Assembly: GCF_011493005.1 (NCBI RefSeq)
Contig: NZ_CP049158.1
Span: 620,001 to 684,000, forward strand
Reading direction: 5' to 3'
Origin: Caballeronia sp. SBC1
GTDB taxonomy: Bacteria > Pseudomonadota > Gammaproteobacteria > Burkholderiales > Burkholderiaceae
Length of the DNA: 64,000 nt
The notes beneath the pieces were generated by a model that did not search any database, was not told the DNA's origin, and saw only the letters and a program-made list of their open reading frames with translations. The position numbers and the translations under genes were made by a program. Positions 42,748 through 51,166 of this stretch are shown in pieces (the stretch's first letter is position 1; each line of letters begins with the position of its first letter).

Positions 42748-43974
42748 GTGTTTGGTTCCCTTCTGAATAATATCGTTTCGGTCTTTTCAAAAAATTTTCT
42801 GATTGCCAGTTTTTTGCCCGTGCTTGCTTTTACCTTCATGAATGGTGCCGCGCTTTATGTTCTATTCGAACCGTGGCACCAATGGGGTGATCAACATGTG
42901 ATTCAGGTTAAAGGCGTTGGAGATGTGGCCTTTCTCACGGGCGTTCTGGCCATTGCATTGATCGTGCTTTCATATCTTGTTTCGAGTATTACTAACTCGC
43001 TCAGACGGATCATGGAGGGTAACTGGCCCGAGTGGATCGCGCATTTGTTTAGCCCCGCGCAGGAACGCCGCCTTTCCGTCATCGAAGGCAGGATCGCTGA
43101 GGCGGTAGTCGTTCACGAAGAGATCGAAAGCCGTTTCGAAACGGTGAAAGACAGGTTGATCAAGGCAAGAAAAGAGGGAGAAAAAAAGTCGACTTGCTAT
43201 CAAGGCGATCCTAAGCTGGAGCAAATGATCGACGAGCTCCAGCGAATGCGCTCGCAGAATCGTCTGCTGGACACGCAGACTCTGTTTCAGGCTGTCAGCA
43301 GGCTTGAGTACTTTCTGCAAGAGAATAATGTGTCCGCATTGCCGCCCGCCAAGCGATCTCTGTCTCTTTGCCATATGCAGATTCACGATCTAATGGCGTT
43401 CGGGTTAGAACAGGCCGAGCTGGAGTACGTCCGCTTGCAGAATGTCCGCAATTCGAATTTCGGCACCTTTTTGGCGCCGACCCGAATGGGGAATATCGCA
43501 AATAGTATTCAAGCTTATGCAGAAAGGCGTTACCGGTGCAATCTCGATTCAGTCGTGTCCAACCTGCAATGGTGTATTCAGCAGAGCCCGAAAGGTTACA
43601 GCGTCTTGCAGGATGCGAAGATGCAGCTTGATTTCCTGATCATATGTTCTTGGCTTACCCTCGTCTGGACTCTTATCTGGCTGTTTATATTGGGTATTTT
43701 ATTTCCATCGGCCGGTTGGTTCTTGCTGGTGGCGCTTGCTGGACCCGTGATTTCATACGGCTGGTATATCGCCGCCGCTGAGCAGTATCGGGCTTTCAAT
43801 GACGTGCTTTCAACCTCACTTGATATTTATCGTTTTGATCTGTTGAAAGCGCTTCACATGCCCATGCCGTCGGACGTAGAGGAAGAGCGACTGGTCTGGG
43901 GGCAATTGGATCGGCTGGCCGATACAGAAGGTGGCGAGCGGCATAACTTCCGTTTTGAGCATTCGAAAACATGA
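42748..43974 (+). CDS. Unknown four-helix membrane protein with long central coiled-coil-like domain
   Basis: Second cassette gene, 408 residues from GTG (AGGAG 6 bases before). Helices are predicted at about 16-40 and 60-82, and again at about 295-315 and 320-342. The 200-residue region between them is charged and helical (RRLSVIEGRIAEAVVVHEEI, RFETVKDRLIKARKEGEK), suggesting an extended cytoplasmic structure. The C-terminal tail is acidic. No enzyme motif is visible. The stop overlaps the next start as ATGA. Codon use is more AT-rich than the surrounding catabolic genes, consistent with transfer. Confidence 0.78.
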   Translation: MFGSLLNNIVSVFSKNFLIASFLPVLAFTFMNGAALYVLFEPWHQWGDQHVIQVKGVGDVAFLTGVLAIALIVLSYLVSSITNSLRRIMEGNWPEWIAHLFSPAQERRLSVIEGRIAEAVVVHEEIESRFETVKDRLIKARKEGEKKSTCYQGDPKLEQMIDELQRMRSQNRLLDTQTLFQAVSRLEYFLQENNVSALPPAKRSLSLCHMQIHDLMAFGLEQAELEYVRLQNVRNSNFGTFLAPTRMGNIANSIQAYAERRYRCNLDSVVSNLQWCIQQSPKGYSVLQDAKMQLDFLIICSWLTLVWTLIWLFILGILFPSAGWFLLVALAGPVISYGWYIAAAEQYRAFNDVLSTSLDIYRFDLLKALHMPMPSDVEEERLVWGQLDRLADTEGGERHNFRFEHSKT

Positions 43975-44636
43975 CGACCGGCCGGCGGCTCGGTACCATA
44001 CGCGCCTTCTTTGATTGGTTATGGCAGGATCATGTCGCCTCTTCGCCGCAATTCTTGCGACGCGAATTTGTACCATCGCTTATTGTTGCCTACCTGGTTG
44101 TAGTCGTTTTGGTGGCCGCGTTTGGTGTGCCTGATGGGGTATCCGGCGGGGTATCCGGCGAGGCGTCGGACACCAATCGGGGAGCGTTATTTTATCGGTC
44201 GACAAGAGAATTACCTCCGAACACTCGCATTCGCGCGCCGGATGTGGAACGTCCTCATACAAGCTTGCCCGGACAGTTCTGGCGAATTCCTGATTTCGAC
44301 AGGCAGATGAAGGACTTATATACAACCCGGACAATACCTGCGCATGGAGAAATCGATCCGGCCATGCTTGCTTCACGACCGGAGTTGTCAAGCAAAGAGA
44401 CGCTGCTTATTTCGCTGGAGAAGCAAAGTGAACTCCAGGACATCCTGAACGCGGGTTCGGATATTGTGGTTTGCGATTCGTCAGGGGCTTGTACGTCCGT
44501 ACATCCGGTGGAAGCAGTACTTTGCACCTCCGGCACATCGGCGAAATGCTATGCCGCAATCGATGCCGCGTGCAACGCACAGGATCTCGCCGTCTTGAAG
44601 CATGAAAATCTGAGAGTACTGTCGTCGCGCTTTTAG
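43971..44636 (+). CDS. Unknown single-pass membrane protein with SAF-like domain
   Basis: Third cassette gene, 221 residues. An N-terminal cytoplasmic segment is followed by one helix (33-53) and a periplasmic part. Residues 74-137 resemble a SAF domain as in CpaB/FlgA: STRELPPNTRIRAPDVERP and later YTTRTIPAHGEIDPAMLASR. Two further cysteine-containing segments follow (VVCDSSGACTSVHPVEAVLC, KCYAAIDAACNAQ). A 12-bp GGGGTATCCGGC unit is repeated at 44136-44159. It is coupled to the upstream membrane gene. SAF domains bind sugars or peptidoglycan-like polymers in CpaB and FlgA; here the role is unknown. Confidence 0.72.
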   Translation: MTTGRRLGTIRAFFDWLWQDHVASSPQFLRREFVPSLIVAYLVVVVLVAAFGVPDGVSGGVSGEASDTNRGALFYRSTRELPPNTRIRAPDVERPHTSLPGQFWRIPDFDRQMKDLYTTRTIPAHGEIDPAMLASRPELSSKETLLISLEKQSELQDILNAGSDIVVCDSSGACTSVHPVEAVLCTSGTSAKCYAAIDAACNAQDLAVLKHENLRVLSSRF

Positions 44637-44672
44637 TGAGATCGACAAGTGAGATCGACAAGTGAGGTCGAT
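44635..44672 (+). repeat. 13-bp tandem repeat between cassette genes 3 and 4
   Basis: Two exact AGTGAGATCGACA units and a third ending GAGGTCGAT. It begins in the stop codon of gene 3 and ends directly before the ATG of gene 4. Each unit carries GTGAG, which could act as a weak ribosome site or GTG start. Confidence 0.85.
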
Positions 44673-45122
44673 ATGCAGACCCAACGTTGGAGAGCCGTTT
44701 GCGAGCTGATCGTGCCGAGTCGGCCCGGAATCATCTGGGTGCCGGCGGTCGATTATCTGACAATAGGCCGTTTATATCGGATCCAGGTATTGCCAAAGGA
44801 CCAAAAGGAGCAGTTATGGGCTCCGGATGGAGGCCCCCCAGAGGGTTGTACCGCGGATGGCGATCCCGAATTAACCAGGGTCGGCGTTCTGCCCATGGCC
44901 GATCTCGCGGTCGGCGCTCTTATTGGACGCATTGGTGGCAGCACGGCCGATGGTGCGGGAGACCAGGATCGAACCTTCTTGTTTTCGGTCGGACGCTACT
45001 GCGTCATTCAGGCACCCGAGATGCCGAAGGTCGGAGCGCTGTATCTTGCTGTGAACGATACCCGTTCGAACAGTATGCTATTAAGGGGCTCACTGAAAGT
45101 GACGGTCGAGACGGCATTTTGA
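44673..45122 (+). CDS. Unknown protein resembling the LecA/PA-IL lectin fold
   Basis: Fourth cassette gene, 149 residues. The second half has VGALIGRIGG, then FLFSVGRYCVIQAP, VGALYLAVNDTRSN and RGSLKVTVE. This order (LIGRIG, F-VG, G-LYL-VND, G-L-V) is like the LecA/PA-IL beta-sandwich of galactophilic lectins, though the residues after VND differ from the LecA calcium site. No signal peptide is seen. The start is at the ATG after the tandem repeat (GAGG nearby); a GTG at 44649 inside the repeat is possible. It is the last gene of the cassette. Confidence 0.7.
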   Translation: MQTQRWRAVCELIVPSRPGIIWVPAVDYLTIGRLYRIQVLPKDQKEQLWAPDGGPPEGCTADGDPELTRVGVLPMADLAVGALIGRIGGSTADGAGDQDRTFLFSVGRYCVIQAPEMPKVGALYLAVNDTRSNSMLLRGSLKVTVETAF

Positions 45123-45435
45123 GTCATCAATAAGCAAACCGATTCAGGCAAAAAAAGCCAGACGAATGGTTGCGGGTTATCCATTTTTGACGTTTTGGGC
45201 TTCAGTTTCGCATAGTGTCTCACTGACAGAACCGTGGTTCTATAGTATTTCCGTGCCTCACCGCTTATTGACGCGACGGCGCGGGCTCCTTTGTCCACAC
45301 GGGAAAAAACCAGGACGAACTGCTTAGGGTTACTTAAGAATGCGCGAGGCCGAACATTAGAAAGCACAGGCGGACAGCCGGGAGTTCGTGGTATTTTCCT
45401 GTCTATATTCCATTGTCGACTCAAGGAGAATGCCA
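45123..45435. other. Intergenic gap after the four-gene cassette
   Basis: About 310 bp with no supported gene. It has AT-rich stretches and a GGTTCTATAGTATT segment (about 45236-45250) that may be promoter-like for the LysE gene. No strong hairpin terminator was seen after the cassette. Confidence 0.45.
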
Positions 45436-46074
45436 ATGACCGCCTTCGCCGCCGTTGCCGCCATTCTGGCCGCGTTATTAATGGGGGCGATGAGCCCGGG
45501 TCCCAGCTTTGTGCTGGTCGCGCGCAACGCGATCGGCTTGTCTCGTGCGGATGGATTGGTGACCGCACTTGGCATGGGGGTGGGCGGCGTTTTCTTTAGC
45601 GGCGTCGCGCTTGCGGGGCTTTATACGGTGCTGTCTGCTGTTGAATGGCTCTATGTCGCCTTGAAAGTGGCTGGTGGGCTTTACCTGATCTACATCGCCT
45701 CGAAGATCTGGCGTGGAGCGTCCAGTCCGCTGGTCGTGGACGACGGGCACGACGCGCAAAACCATAACCTGCGCAAATCGTTCTGGATCGGTCTCACGAC
45801 GCAACTCAGCAACCCGAAGACGGCCATCTGGTACGGCAGTATCTTCGCCGCCTTGTTGCCGCAACATCCGCCGCTCTGGTGTTACCTCATCCTGCCGCCC
45901 ATGATCTTCACGATCGAAGCAGGGTGGTACACCGTCGTTGCCTTGTGTTTCTCCAGTCGCCGTCCGCGCGAGCTTTACCTGCGCGCCAAGAAATGGATCG
46001 ATCGTGTTGCAGCAGGCGCCATTACAGCGCTGGGCCTTCGGTTGATCCTCACCGCACATAAAGCCGGTATCTGA
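45436..46074 (+). CDS. LysE-family amino acid exporter
   Basis: Inner-membrane efflux carrier of 212 residues with about six helices. The LysE/RhtB signature is GAMSPGPSFVLVARNAIG near residue 20, followed by GGLYLIYIASKIWRG and the conserved TTQLSNPKTAIWYGSIF. ATG at 45436 is spaced well from AAGGAG; the ATG 6 bp upstream is too close. It probably exports an amino acid or related compound. Its placement next to the hutH region may be functional, but no operator links it clearly. Confidence 0.88.
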   Translation: MTAFAAVAAILAALLMGAMSPGPSFVLVARNAIGLSRADGLVTALGMGVGGVFFSGVALAGLYTVLSAVEWLYVALKVAGGLYLIYIASKIWRGASSPLVVDDGHDAQNHNLRKSFWIGLTTQLSNPKTAIWYGSIFAALLPQHPPLWCYLILPPMIFTIEAGWYTVVALCFSSRRPRELYLRAKKWIDRVAAGAITALGLRLILTAHKAGI

Positions 46075-46201
46075 CGGCGATGCAACAGCCGCTGGCGGCC
46101 CTGTCTTAATCGAGTGAGGCCAGTGGCTGATCATCCACTGGCCGGTCCGCGGCTGTAGGCGGCGAGCGGTGATCGCGTTGAGCAAGGGCCAAGACCTTGA
46201 T

Positions 46202-46215
46202 GCGGTATAGACAGG
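46202..46215 (+). promoter_or_regulatory. HutC-type operator motif 1
   Basis: Contains GGTATAGAC, one of six copies of the pattern (G/T)GTATA(T/G)AC found only around the hut-type genes. It is about 260 bp before hutH. Confidence 0.5.
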
Positions 46216-46286
46216 AGCCGGCGACTCATTTTTCCAAGCACCCGCTTCTACCGATAGCCCTCAAAATTCAGGGTTAACCAAAATAT

Positions 46287-46302
46287 AGCCGACTTGTCGG
46301 CT
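46287..46302. repeat. Short inverted repeat in the hutH upstream region
   Basis: AGCCGAC and GTCGGCT form a perfect 7-bp dyad with a 2-base centre. It could be an operator or a weak terminator for lysE; no T-run follows. Confidence 0.35.
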
Positions 46303-46390
46303 GGATTATCGCAATACCTCTCGTCTCCCTCTGGGCGTGCCACTGCCCGCCGCTCGAAATGTCTTCTCTCATCCGGACCCAAAAAAACCT

Positions 46391-46405
46391 CTTGTATATA
46401 CCGAT
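46391..46405 (+). promoter_or_regulatory. HutC-type operator motif 2
   Basis: CTTGTATATACC contains TGTATATAC, about 75 bp before the hutH start. It is 43 bp from motif 3, which suggests cooperative binding by a repressor dimer pair. Confidence 0.6.
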
Positions 46406-46433
46406 TTTGTTGTCCTAGACTCAAGGCTATTCT

Positions 46434-46447
46434 CTTGTATAGACAAG
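46434..46447 (+). promoter_or_regulatory. HutC-type operator motif 3
   Basis: CTTGTATAGACAAG is a near-perfect palindrome with the TGTATAGACA core expected for the HutC repressor. It is 28 bp before the hutH ATG, where it would block transcription. Confidence 0.7.
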
Positions 46448-46475
46448 ACGAAAGCCAAAGACAAAAGGACGACCG

Positions 46476-48005
46476 ATGATCAAGCTCACCCCCGGCAAAC
46501 TTACACTGCCCCAACTGCGCCGCATTGCGCGGGAACGCGTCCAGCTGACACTGGATCCGGCAAGCCATGCAGCCATCGACGCCTGCGCTAAAGCGGTGGA
46601 AGACATCGCTGCGAAAGGTCTGCCGGCATACGGCATTAACACGGGTTTTGGGCGGCTGGCGAACACGCACATTCCCGCCGACCAGCTTGAACTCCTGCAA
46701 CGCAATCTCGTGTTGTCCCATGCGGTGGGAGTCGGTGAGCCCATGTCGCCGCCTGTCGTTCGCCTGCTAATGGCCCTAAAACTATCTAGCCTTGGGCGTG
46801 GCCACTCGGGAATCAGGCGCGTTGTGATGGACGCCATGATCACGTTGTTCAACGCGGATATCCTGCCGGTCATTCCGGTGAAGGGTTCTGTTGGTGCATC
46901 GGGCGACCTCGCGCCGCTCGCGCATATGTCGGGCGTGTTGCTGGGTATTGGGGAGGTGTTTATCGAAGGCAAGCAGGCTCCTGCACTTCATGGACTGAAA
47001 GCAGCCGGTCTGGAGCCACTCACTCTGCAGGCTAAAGAAGGACTCGCGCTGCTTAACGGCACGCAGGCTTCCACGGCGCTCGCGTTGTACAACATGTTCG
47101 CGATCGAAGACCTGTTCCGCACGGGGCTGGTGTCGGGCGCGCTCTCGGTGGATGCCGCTGAAGGGTCCGTGAAGCCCTTCGATGCCCGCATCCACGCGCT
47201 GCGCGGTCACGCCGGACAGAGCGATGCGGCTGCCGCGTATCGCACCTTGCTGGAAGGCTCCGGCATCAACATTTCGCACGCAGGTTGCGACAAGGTTCAG
47301 GACCCGTACAGCCTGCGTTGCCAGCCGCAAGTCATGGGCGCGTGCCTGGACCAGATGCGCCATGCAGCCGAGGTCTTGCTGATCGAAGCGAATGCTGTAT
47401 CGGATAATCCGCTGATCTTCCCGGACACGGGCGAAGTGCTATCAGGCGGCAATTTCCACGCAGAACCCGTTGCGTTCGCCGCCGATAACCTCGCTATTGC
47501 CGCTGCGGAGATTGGTGCGTTGGCGGAGCGCCGGATCGCGTTGCTGATCGACGCAACGCTCTCCGGTTTGCCACCGTTTCTCGTTCGCGATGGCGGTGTA
47601 AATTCGGGCTTCATGATCGCTCATGTGACTGCAGCGGCGCTGGCATCGGAGAACAAGACCTATGCGCATCCGGCATCGGTTGACTCATTGCCGACATCGG
47701 CGAATCAGGAAGATCACGTCTCCATGGCGACGTTCGCCGCCCGTAAGCTTGGGCATATTGCGGAGAACGTAGCGCATATTCTCGCTATCGAATTGCTGGC
47801 GGCGGCGCAAGGCGTGGACCTGCGCGCGCCGCATCAAACCAGTCCGCGCCTGCAGCCGGTCATGCAATCGATTCGCGCGGATGTTGAACATTACGCGCTC
47901 GATCATTACTTCGCACCGGACATAGTGGCAGTGGCGAAGCAGGTAACGAGCGGAGCGATTGCTGCATTTTGTCCGCTGCATTTCGCATCGGAGGGGGTGG
48001 CTTAA
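46476..48005 (+). CDS. hutH: Histidine ammonia-lyase
   Basis: Converts L-histidine to urocanate and ammonia, the first step of histidine use. The 509-residue protein has the MIO-forming triad A141-S142-G143 in [14 protein letters not shown]. Residues typical of true histidine lyases are present: Y52 in YGINTGFG, H82 in [19 protein letters not shown] and NQEDHVSM. The histidine at 82 argues against tyrosine or phenylalanine specificity. The usual hutU, hutI and hutG genes are not in the window. It is preceded by two HutC-type motifs and converges with hutC. Confidence 0.93.
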   Translation: MIKLTPGKLTLPQLRRIARERVQLTLDPASHAAIDACAKAVEDIAAKGLPAYGINTGFGRLANTHIPADQLELLQRNLVLSHAVGVGEPMSPPVVRLLMALKLSSLGRGHSGIRRVVMDAMITLFNADILPVIPVKGSVGASGDLAPLAHMSGVLLGIGEVFIEGKQAPALHGLKAAGLEPLTLQAKEGLALLNGTQASTALALYNMFAIEDLFRTGLVSGALSVDAAEGSVKPFDARIHALRGHAGQSDAAAAYRTLLEGSGINISHAGCDKVQDPYSLRCQPQVMGACLDQMRHAAEVLLIEANAVSDNPLIFPDTGEVLSGGNFHAEPVAFAADNLAIAAAEIGALAERRIALLIDATLSGLPPFLVRDGGVNSGFMIAHVTAAALASENKTYAHPASVDSLPTSANQEDHVSMATFAARKLGHIAENVAHILAIELLAAAQGVDLRAPHQTSPRLQPVMQSIRADVEHYALDHYFAPDIVAVAKQVTSGAIAAFCPLHFASEGVA

Positions 48006-48031
48006 CCTTAAACGCTTAAACGCGTGCGACA

Positions 48032-48057
48032 GCAGCGGCGATCAACTTTGCCGCTGC
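48032..48057. terminator. Bidirectional hairpin between hutH and hutC
   Basis: GCAGCGGC and GCCGCTGC form a perfect 8-bp stem with a 10-base loop, spanning the hutC stop, 27 bp after the hutH stop. No T-run, so termination is probable only. Confidence 0.5.
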
Positions 48058-48803
48058 ATGTTGTCTGCGCTGAACCTGCATCCCAGCCGATACCGCGTGC
48101 CCGGATGCACGAAGCGCGCGAACGTCACCGCCACGTTGTTCGCCCAGGTCCGCCGTACGAGCGTGAGGCACGGCTGATCCGGGCCGATCTCAAGCAGTTT
48201 TGCATCCGCACGTGAGGGCAGCACCGCGTCAACCACGTGCTCGACCTCGTGCGCCGGCACCGTATTGAACAGATACTCCGAGGGCCGCACCGTCGCGAAA
48301 TCCTGCTCTAGAAAATGCGGCGCGACATCGGGATTCACATAACGATCTTCAAGTTGAACCGGCACGCCGTTCTCGCGGTGCACGCACACCACATGGAATA
48401 CCGACGCGCCCGGCGCGAGTCCAAGTGCTGCTGATACATCACTGGCCGCCGCCTCGCGTGCGGCGTGCACGATTGCATAACCGTACTCGTGCCCGCGCGC
48501 GCGAATTTCATCGCCTATATGCGCGATCATCAGCAGCGTTGACTGCGGTTTTTCTTCCGCGATAAATGTCCCCACGCCCGAGAAGCGCGTCAGCACGCCT
48601 TGCTCCGTGAGTTCGCGCAGCGCGCGGTTGATCGTCATGCGCGACACGCCAAGCTCGCCGACGAGAGTCATCTCCGATGGAATCCGGTCGCCTGGCCGCC
48701 ATTCGCCGGAGAGAATGCGTGTGCGGATATGTTCCTTCACACGCTCGTAGCGTGCGAGCGGCGCGGTGGTGGATGCCGTGTTCGAAAGGCTGGTTGTATT
48801 CAT
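48042..48803 (-). CDS. hutC: HutC-type repressor (GntR family, UTRA domain)
   Basis: Repressor of 253 residues. The GntR helix-turn-helix lies at about 20-80 (VKEHIRTRILSGEWRPGDRI, LGVSRMTINRALRELTEQGV), followed by a UTRA ligand domain (95-240) with VQLEDRYVNPDVAPHFLEQD and the typical end TFARFVHPGTRYRLGCRF. In known hut systems the ligand is urocanate. It is the last gene of the ABC transporter operon, 40 bp after the ATPase. GGTATAGCT and GGTATGGCT lie just upstream (about 48814-48832) and may be weak autoregulatory sites. Confidence 0.92.
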   Translation of the reverse strand: MNTTSLSNTASTTAPLARYERVKEHIRTRILSGEWRPGDRIPSEMTLVGELGVSRMTINRALRELTEQGVLTRFSGVGTFIAEEKPQSTLLMIAHIGDEIRARGHEYGYAIVHAAREAAASDVSAALGLAPGASVFHVVCVHRENGVPVQLEDRYVNPDVAPHFLEQDFATVRPSEYLFNTVPAHEVEHVVDAVLPSRADAKLLEIGPDQPCLTLVRRTWANNVAVTFARFVHPGTRYRLGCRFSADNMQRQS

Positions 48804-48843
48804 GTCTCGCTCAGGTATAGCTTAGGTATGGCTCAGTTTTCGC

Positions 48844-49731
48844 TCATGTTCCGTGATATCCCGCTGGTTCGGTCGCCACCGGGACCGCGCTGGCTTTGGG
48901 TTCCTCACGTCGCGCCCAGAACGCATTCCGGTCGAGATAGTTCTGCAGAAACTGTTTAAGTCTTGGCTGCTGAGCGTCGTGAAACACGTCCTCGGGCGAT
49001 CCTCGCGCCTCAATTTTGCCATGATCGATGAAGACGACTGTATCCGCGACCTGCGCGGCGAAGCCCATTTCATGCGTGACGATCACCATCGTCATGCCGT
49101 CGTTCGCGAGGTTCTTCATCACTTGTAGCACTTCACCAACCAGCTCGGGATCGAGTGCGGAAGTGGGTTCGTCGAACAGCATGATGTGCGGCTCCATGGC
49201 TAGAGCGCGCGCAATGGCCACGCGTTGCTGTTGGCCCCCAGAGAGCCGCGCCGGATGATTCTCCGCGCGGTCGGCGAGGCCGACCTTGTCGAGCATGGCG
49301 AGCGCCCGCTTGCGAGCCTCGGCCTTGGGAAGCTTGCGCACGCGCACCAGCGCCTCGGCCACGTTTTCAACGGCCGTCATGTGCGGCCACAGGTTGAACT
49401 GCTGGAACACCATGCCCACGTTGCGCCGCACGCGGTTGATCTCGGCTTGCGGCGCCCGTACGCGCCGGCCGTTGCGATCGGTGACATACCCGATCAATTC
49501 GCCTTCGATATAGATCTCGCCTTCGCTGTATTCCTCGAGGAACGCAAGCGAGCGCAGCAAGGTGCTTTTCCCCGAACCCGACGGTCCGATGATGCAGGTC
49601 ACCTCCGACTTTCGCACGGCTAGCGAGACGTCATCGAGCACTTTCAGCGCGCCGAAATGCTTGCCGACATGCCGGGCATCGACAAGATATTCGGTGGGTG
49701 AAAGCGTGTTGCCAGCATTCGGTTTCTTCAT
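48844..49731 (-). CDS. Amino-acid ABC transporter ATP-binding protein (HisP/GlnQ family)
   Basis: ATPase of 295 residues. Walker A is GPSGSGKS at 49-56, the signature [15 protein letters not shown], Walker [13 protein letters not shown] and the switch VVTHEMGF. The C-terminus is about 30 residues longer than usual. It pairs with the two permeases and the binding protein upstream in the same direction. Location inside a HutC-type operon makes histidine, urocanate or an imidazole acid the likely cargo. Confidence 0.93.
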   Translation of the reverse strand: MKKPNAGNTLSPTEYLVDARHVGKHFGALKVLDDVSLAVRKSEVTCIIGPSGSGKSTLLRSLAFLEEYSEGEIYIEGELIGYVTDRNGRRVRAPQAEINRVRRNVGMVFQQFNLWPHMTAVENVAEALVRVRKLPKAEARKRALAMLDKVGLADRAENHPARLSGGQQQRVAIARALAMEPHIMLFDEPTSALDPELVGEVLQVMKNLANDGMTMVIVTHEMGFAAQVADTVVFIDHGKIEARGSPEDVFHDAQQPRLKQFLQNYLDRNAFWARREEPKASAVPVATEPAGYHGT

Positions 49732-49781
49732 GACGCTTTCCTCATTATCCAGCGCTCAGGTTGATTGGAACCAACGCGCGT

Positions 49782-50450
49782 TCACCGCGTGAGGAAGCGG
49801 CCTACGCGGATCTCGACCCACTGTCCGGCTCGCGACGCCACTTCCACGAGCACGAGATAACACACGCACAGCGCGAGCAAGGTTTCGACGAACGCAAACC
49901 GCTCCGAGCCGATACCGGTCAGCACGAACGTCAGCTCCGGCACGGTGACGACCGACAGCACCGCGGTTTCCTTGCTCAGCACAATGATCAGGTTGGTCAG
50001 CGCCGGCACGATGATGACGAGCATCTGCGGCAACTGTACTCGCATGATGACTTGCAGCCGCGTGAAGCCAAGGCATTCCGCGGCTTCTATGTGGCCGCGT
50101 GGCACTGATGTAAAACCAGAGCGGAATGCCTCGGCAAAATACGCGCTGCCATAAAGCCCCAGTCCGACAATGCCGGCCGTCAGCGGTTCAAGCGAAAGCC
50201 CAAGCGAAGGGCCACCGTAATACAGCACGAAAAGCTGCACGAGAAACGGCGTTCCCCGGAACACCTCTATGTAAGCGCGCAAGAATCCGCGTACCCATTT
50301 GCCGCAGAAAATTTGCAGCAGGGCGATGGCGAAACCGATCGCCATGCCGATCAACACGCCGCCCATCCACACACCAATGGTCGTCGCAAACCCTTCGGCG
50401 AGGGCGGGCAGGGAGTCGGTAAGAACCGTGGGGTCGAATTGAATGGCCAT
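49782..50450 (-). CDS. Amino-acid ABC transporter permease (HisM/GlnP family)
   Basis: Permease of 222 residues with five helices. The cytoplasmic coupling loop is HIEAAECLGFTRLQVIMRVQ followed by LPQMLVIIVPALTNLIIVL. The FRGTPFLVQLFVLYYGGPSL segment is typical of the polar amino acid family. It is 12 bp from the other permease, forming a heterodimer like HisQ/HisM. Confidence 0.92.
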   Translation of the reverse strand: MAIQFDPTVLTDSLPALAEGFATTIGVWMGGVLIGMAIGFAIALLQIFCGKWVRGFLRAYIEVFRGTPFLVQLFVLYYGGPSLGLSLEPLTAGIVGLGLYGSAYFAEAFRSGFTSVPRGHIEAAECLGFTRLQVIMRVQLPQMLVIIVPALTNLIIVLSKETAVLSVVTVPELTFVLTGIGSERFAFVETLLALCVCYLVLVEVASRAGQWVEIRVGRFLTR

Positions 50451-50462
50451 GAGGTTGCCTGC

Positions 50463-51113
50463 TTATGCCCGTTCCATGCGGCGTTCTGCGCGATGCCCGG
50501 CCAGCGACAACGCCCCGTTGATGACCAGGTACACCAGCCCGGCGGCAACATACGCCTCCAACGGCCGATACGTGCTGGCGGCAATGTTCTGCGCCGTGCG
50601 TGTGATATCGGCAACACCAACCACTGAGATCAGCGACGACGCTTTCACCAGCATCACCATCTCATTGACTAGCGAGGGCATTGTTGTGCGCAGCGCCTGA
50701 GGCACCTGGATGCGCAACACGGCATGCAGCCGCGATAGACCAAGCAACTGTGCCGCTTCGAGCTGTCCATGCGGAATGCCAATAAATCCGCCCCGCAGGA
50801 TCTCGGCGAGATAGGCGGCTTCACACAGCGAAACAGCGGCAGCGGCGGCCACGAGCGGCGGCACGTTGATGCCGATGAAGGGCAGGAAATAGTAGGTCAG
50901 CAGAAGCTGCACAAGCAACGGCACACCGCGAAAGAAGCCGACATATGCGCCGCCCAGCTTCGAAACGAAGGGGTTCTTCGAGAGCCGGGCGCTGCAGACG
51001 GCGATCGCAACAATGAAGCCGACCACCAGGCCCACGAGCGAAATCAGGACCGTGGCTTGCGCGGCCTTGATCAGATAGGGAAGGGCATCGAGCAACGCGT
51101 GAAGGCTGAACAT
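50463..51113 (-). CDS. Amino-acid ABC transporter permease (HisQ/GlnP family)
   Basis: Second permease, 216 residues from the ATG at 51113. Family features are FFRGVPLLVQLLLTYYFLP and the coupling loop HGQLEAAQLLGLSRLHAVLR, then VPQALRTTMPSLVNEMVMLV. An upstream TTG at 51134 in frame has no ribosome site. It lies between the binding-protein gene (53 bp upstream) and the other permease. Confidence 0.9.
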   Translation of the reverse strand: MFSLHALLDALPYLIKAAQATVLISLVGLVVGFIVAIAVCSARLSKNPFVSKLGGAYVGFFRGVPLLVQLLLTYYFLPFIGINVPPLVAAAAAVSLCEAAYLAEILRGGFIGIPHGQLEAAQLLGLSRLHAVLRIQVPQALRTTMPSLVNEMVMLVKASSLISVVGVADITRTAQNIAASTYRPLEAYVAAGLVYLVINGALSLAGHRAERRMERA

Positions 51114-51166
51114 GGGCTGTCCGGCAAGGAGCAAGGCGCTAAAGCGCCTTGCGGGGCATCAATGGT

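Larger units (their letters stand above)
46075..46475. other. hutH upstream region
   Basis: About 400 bp without a gene. It has three HutC-type motifs (46204, 46393 and 46436), a 7-bp dyad AGCCGAC-TT-GTCGGCT at 46287-46302 and an A-run at 46380-46387. It should hold the hutH promoter under repressor control. Confidence 0.65.

Noticed and set aside
46476..48005. HutH as ergothionase or tyrosine ammonia-lyase
   Set aside because: The residues around the MIO pocket, including H82 and QDPYSLR, follow true histidine ammonia-lyases; no thiourocanate pathway gene is nearby.
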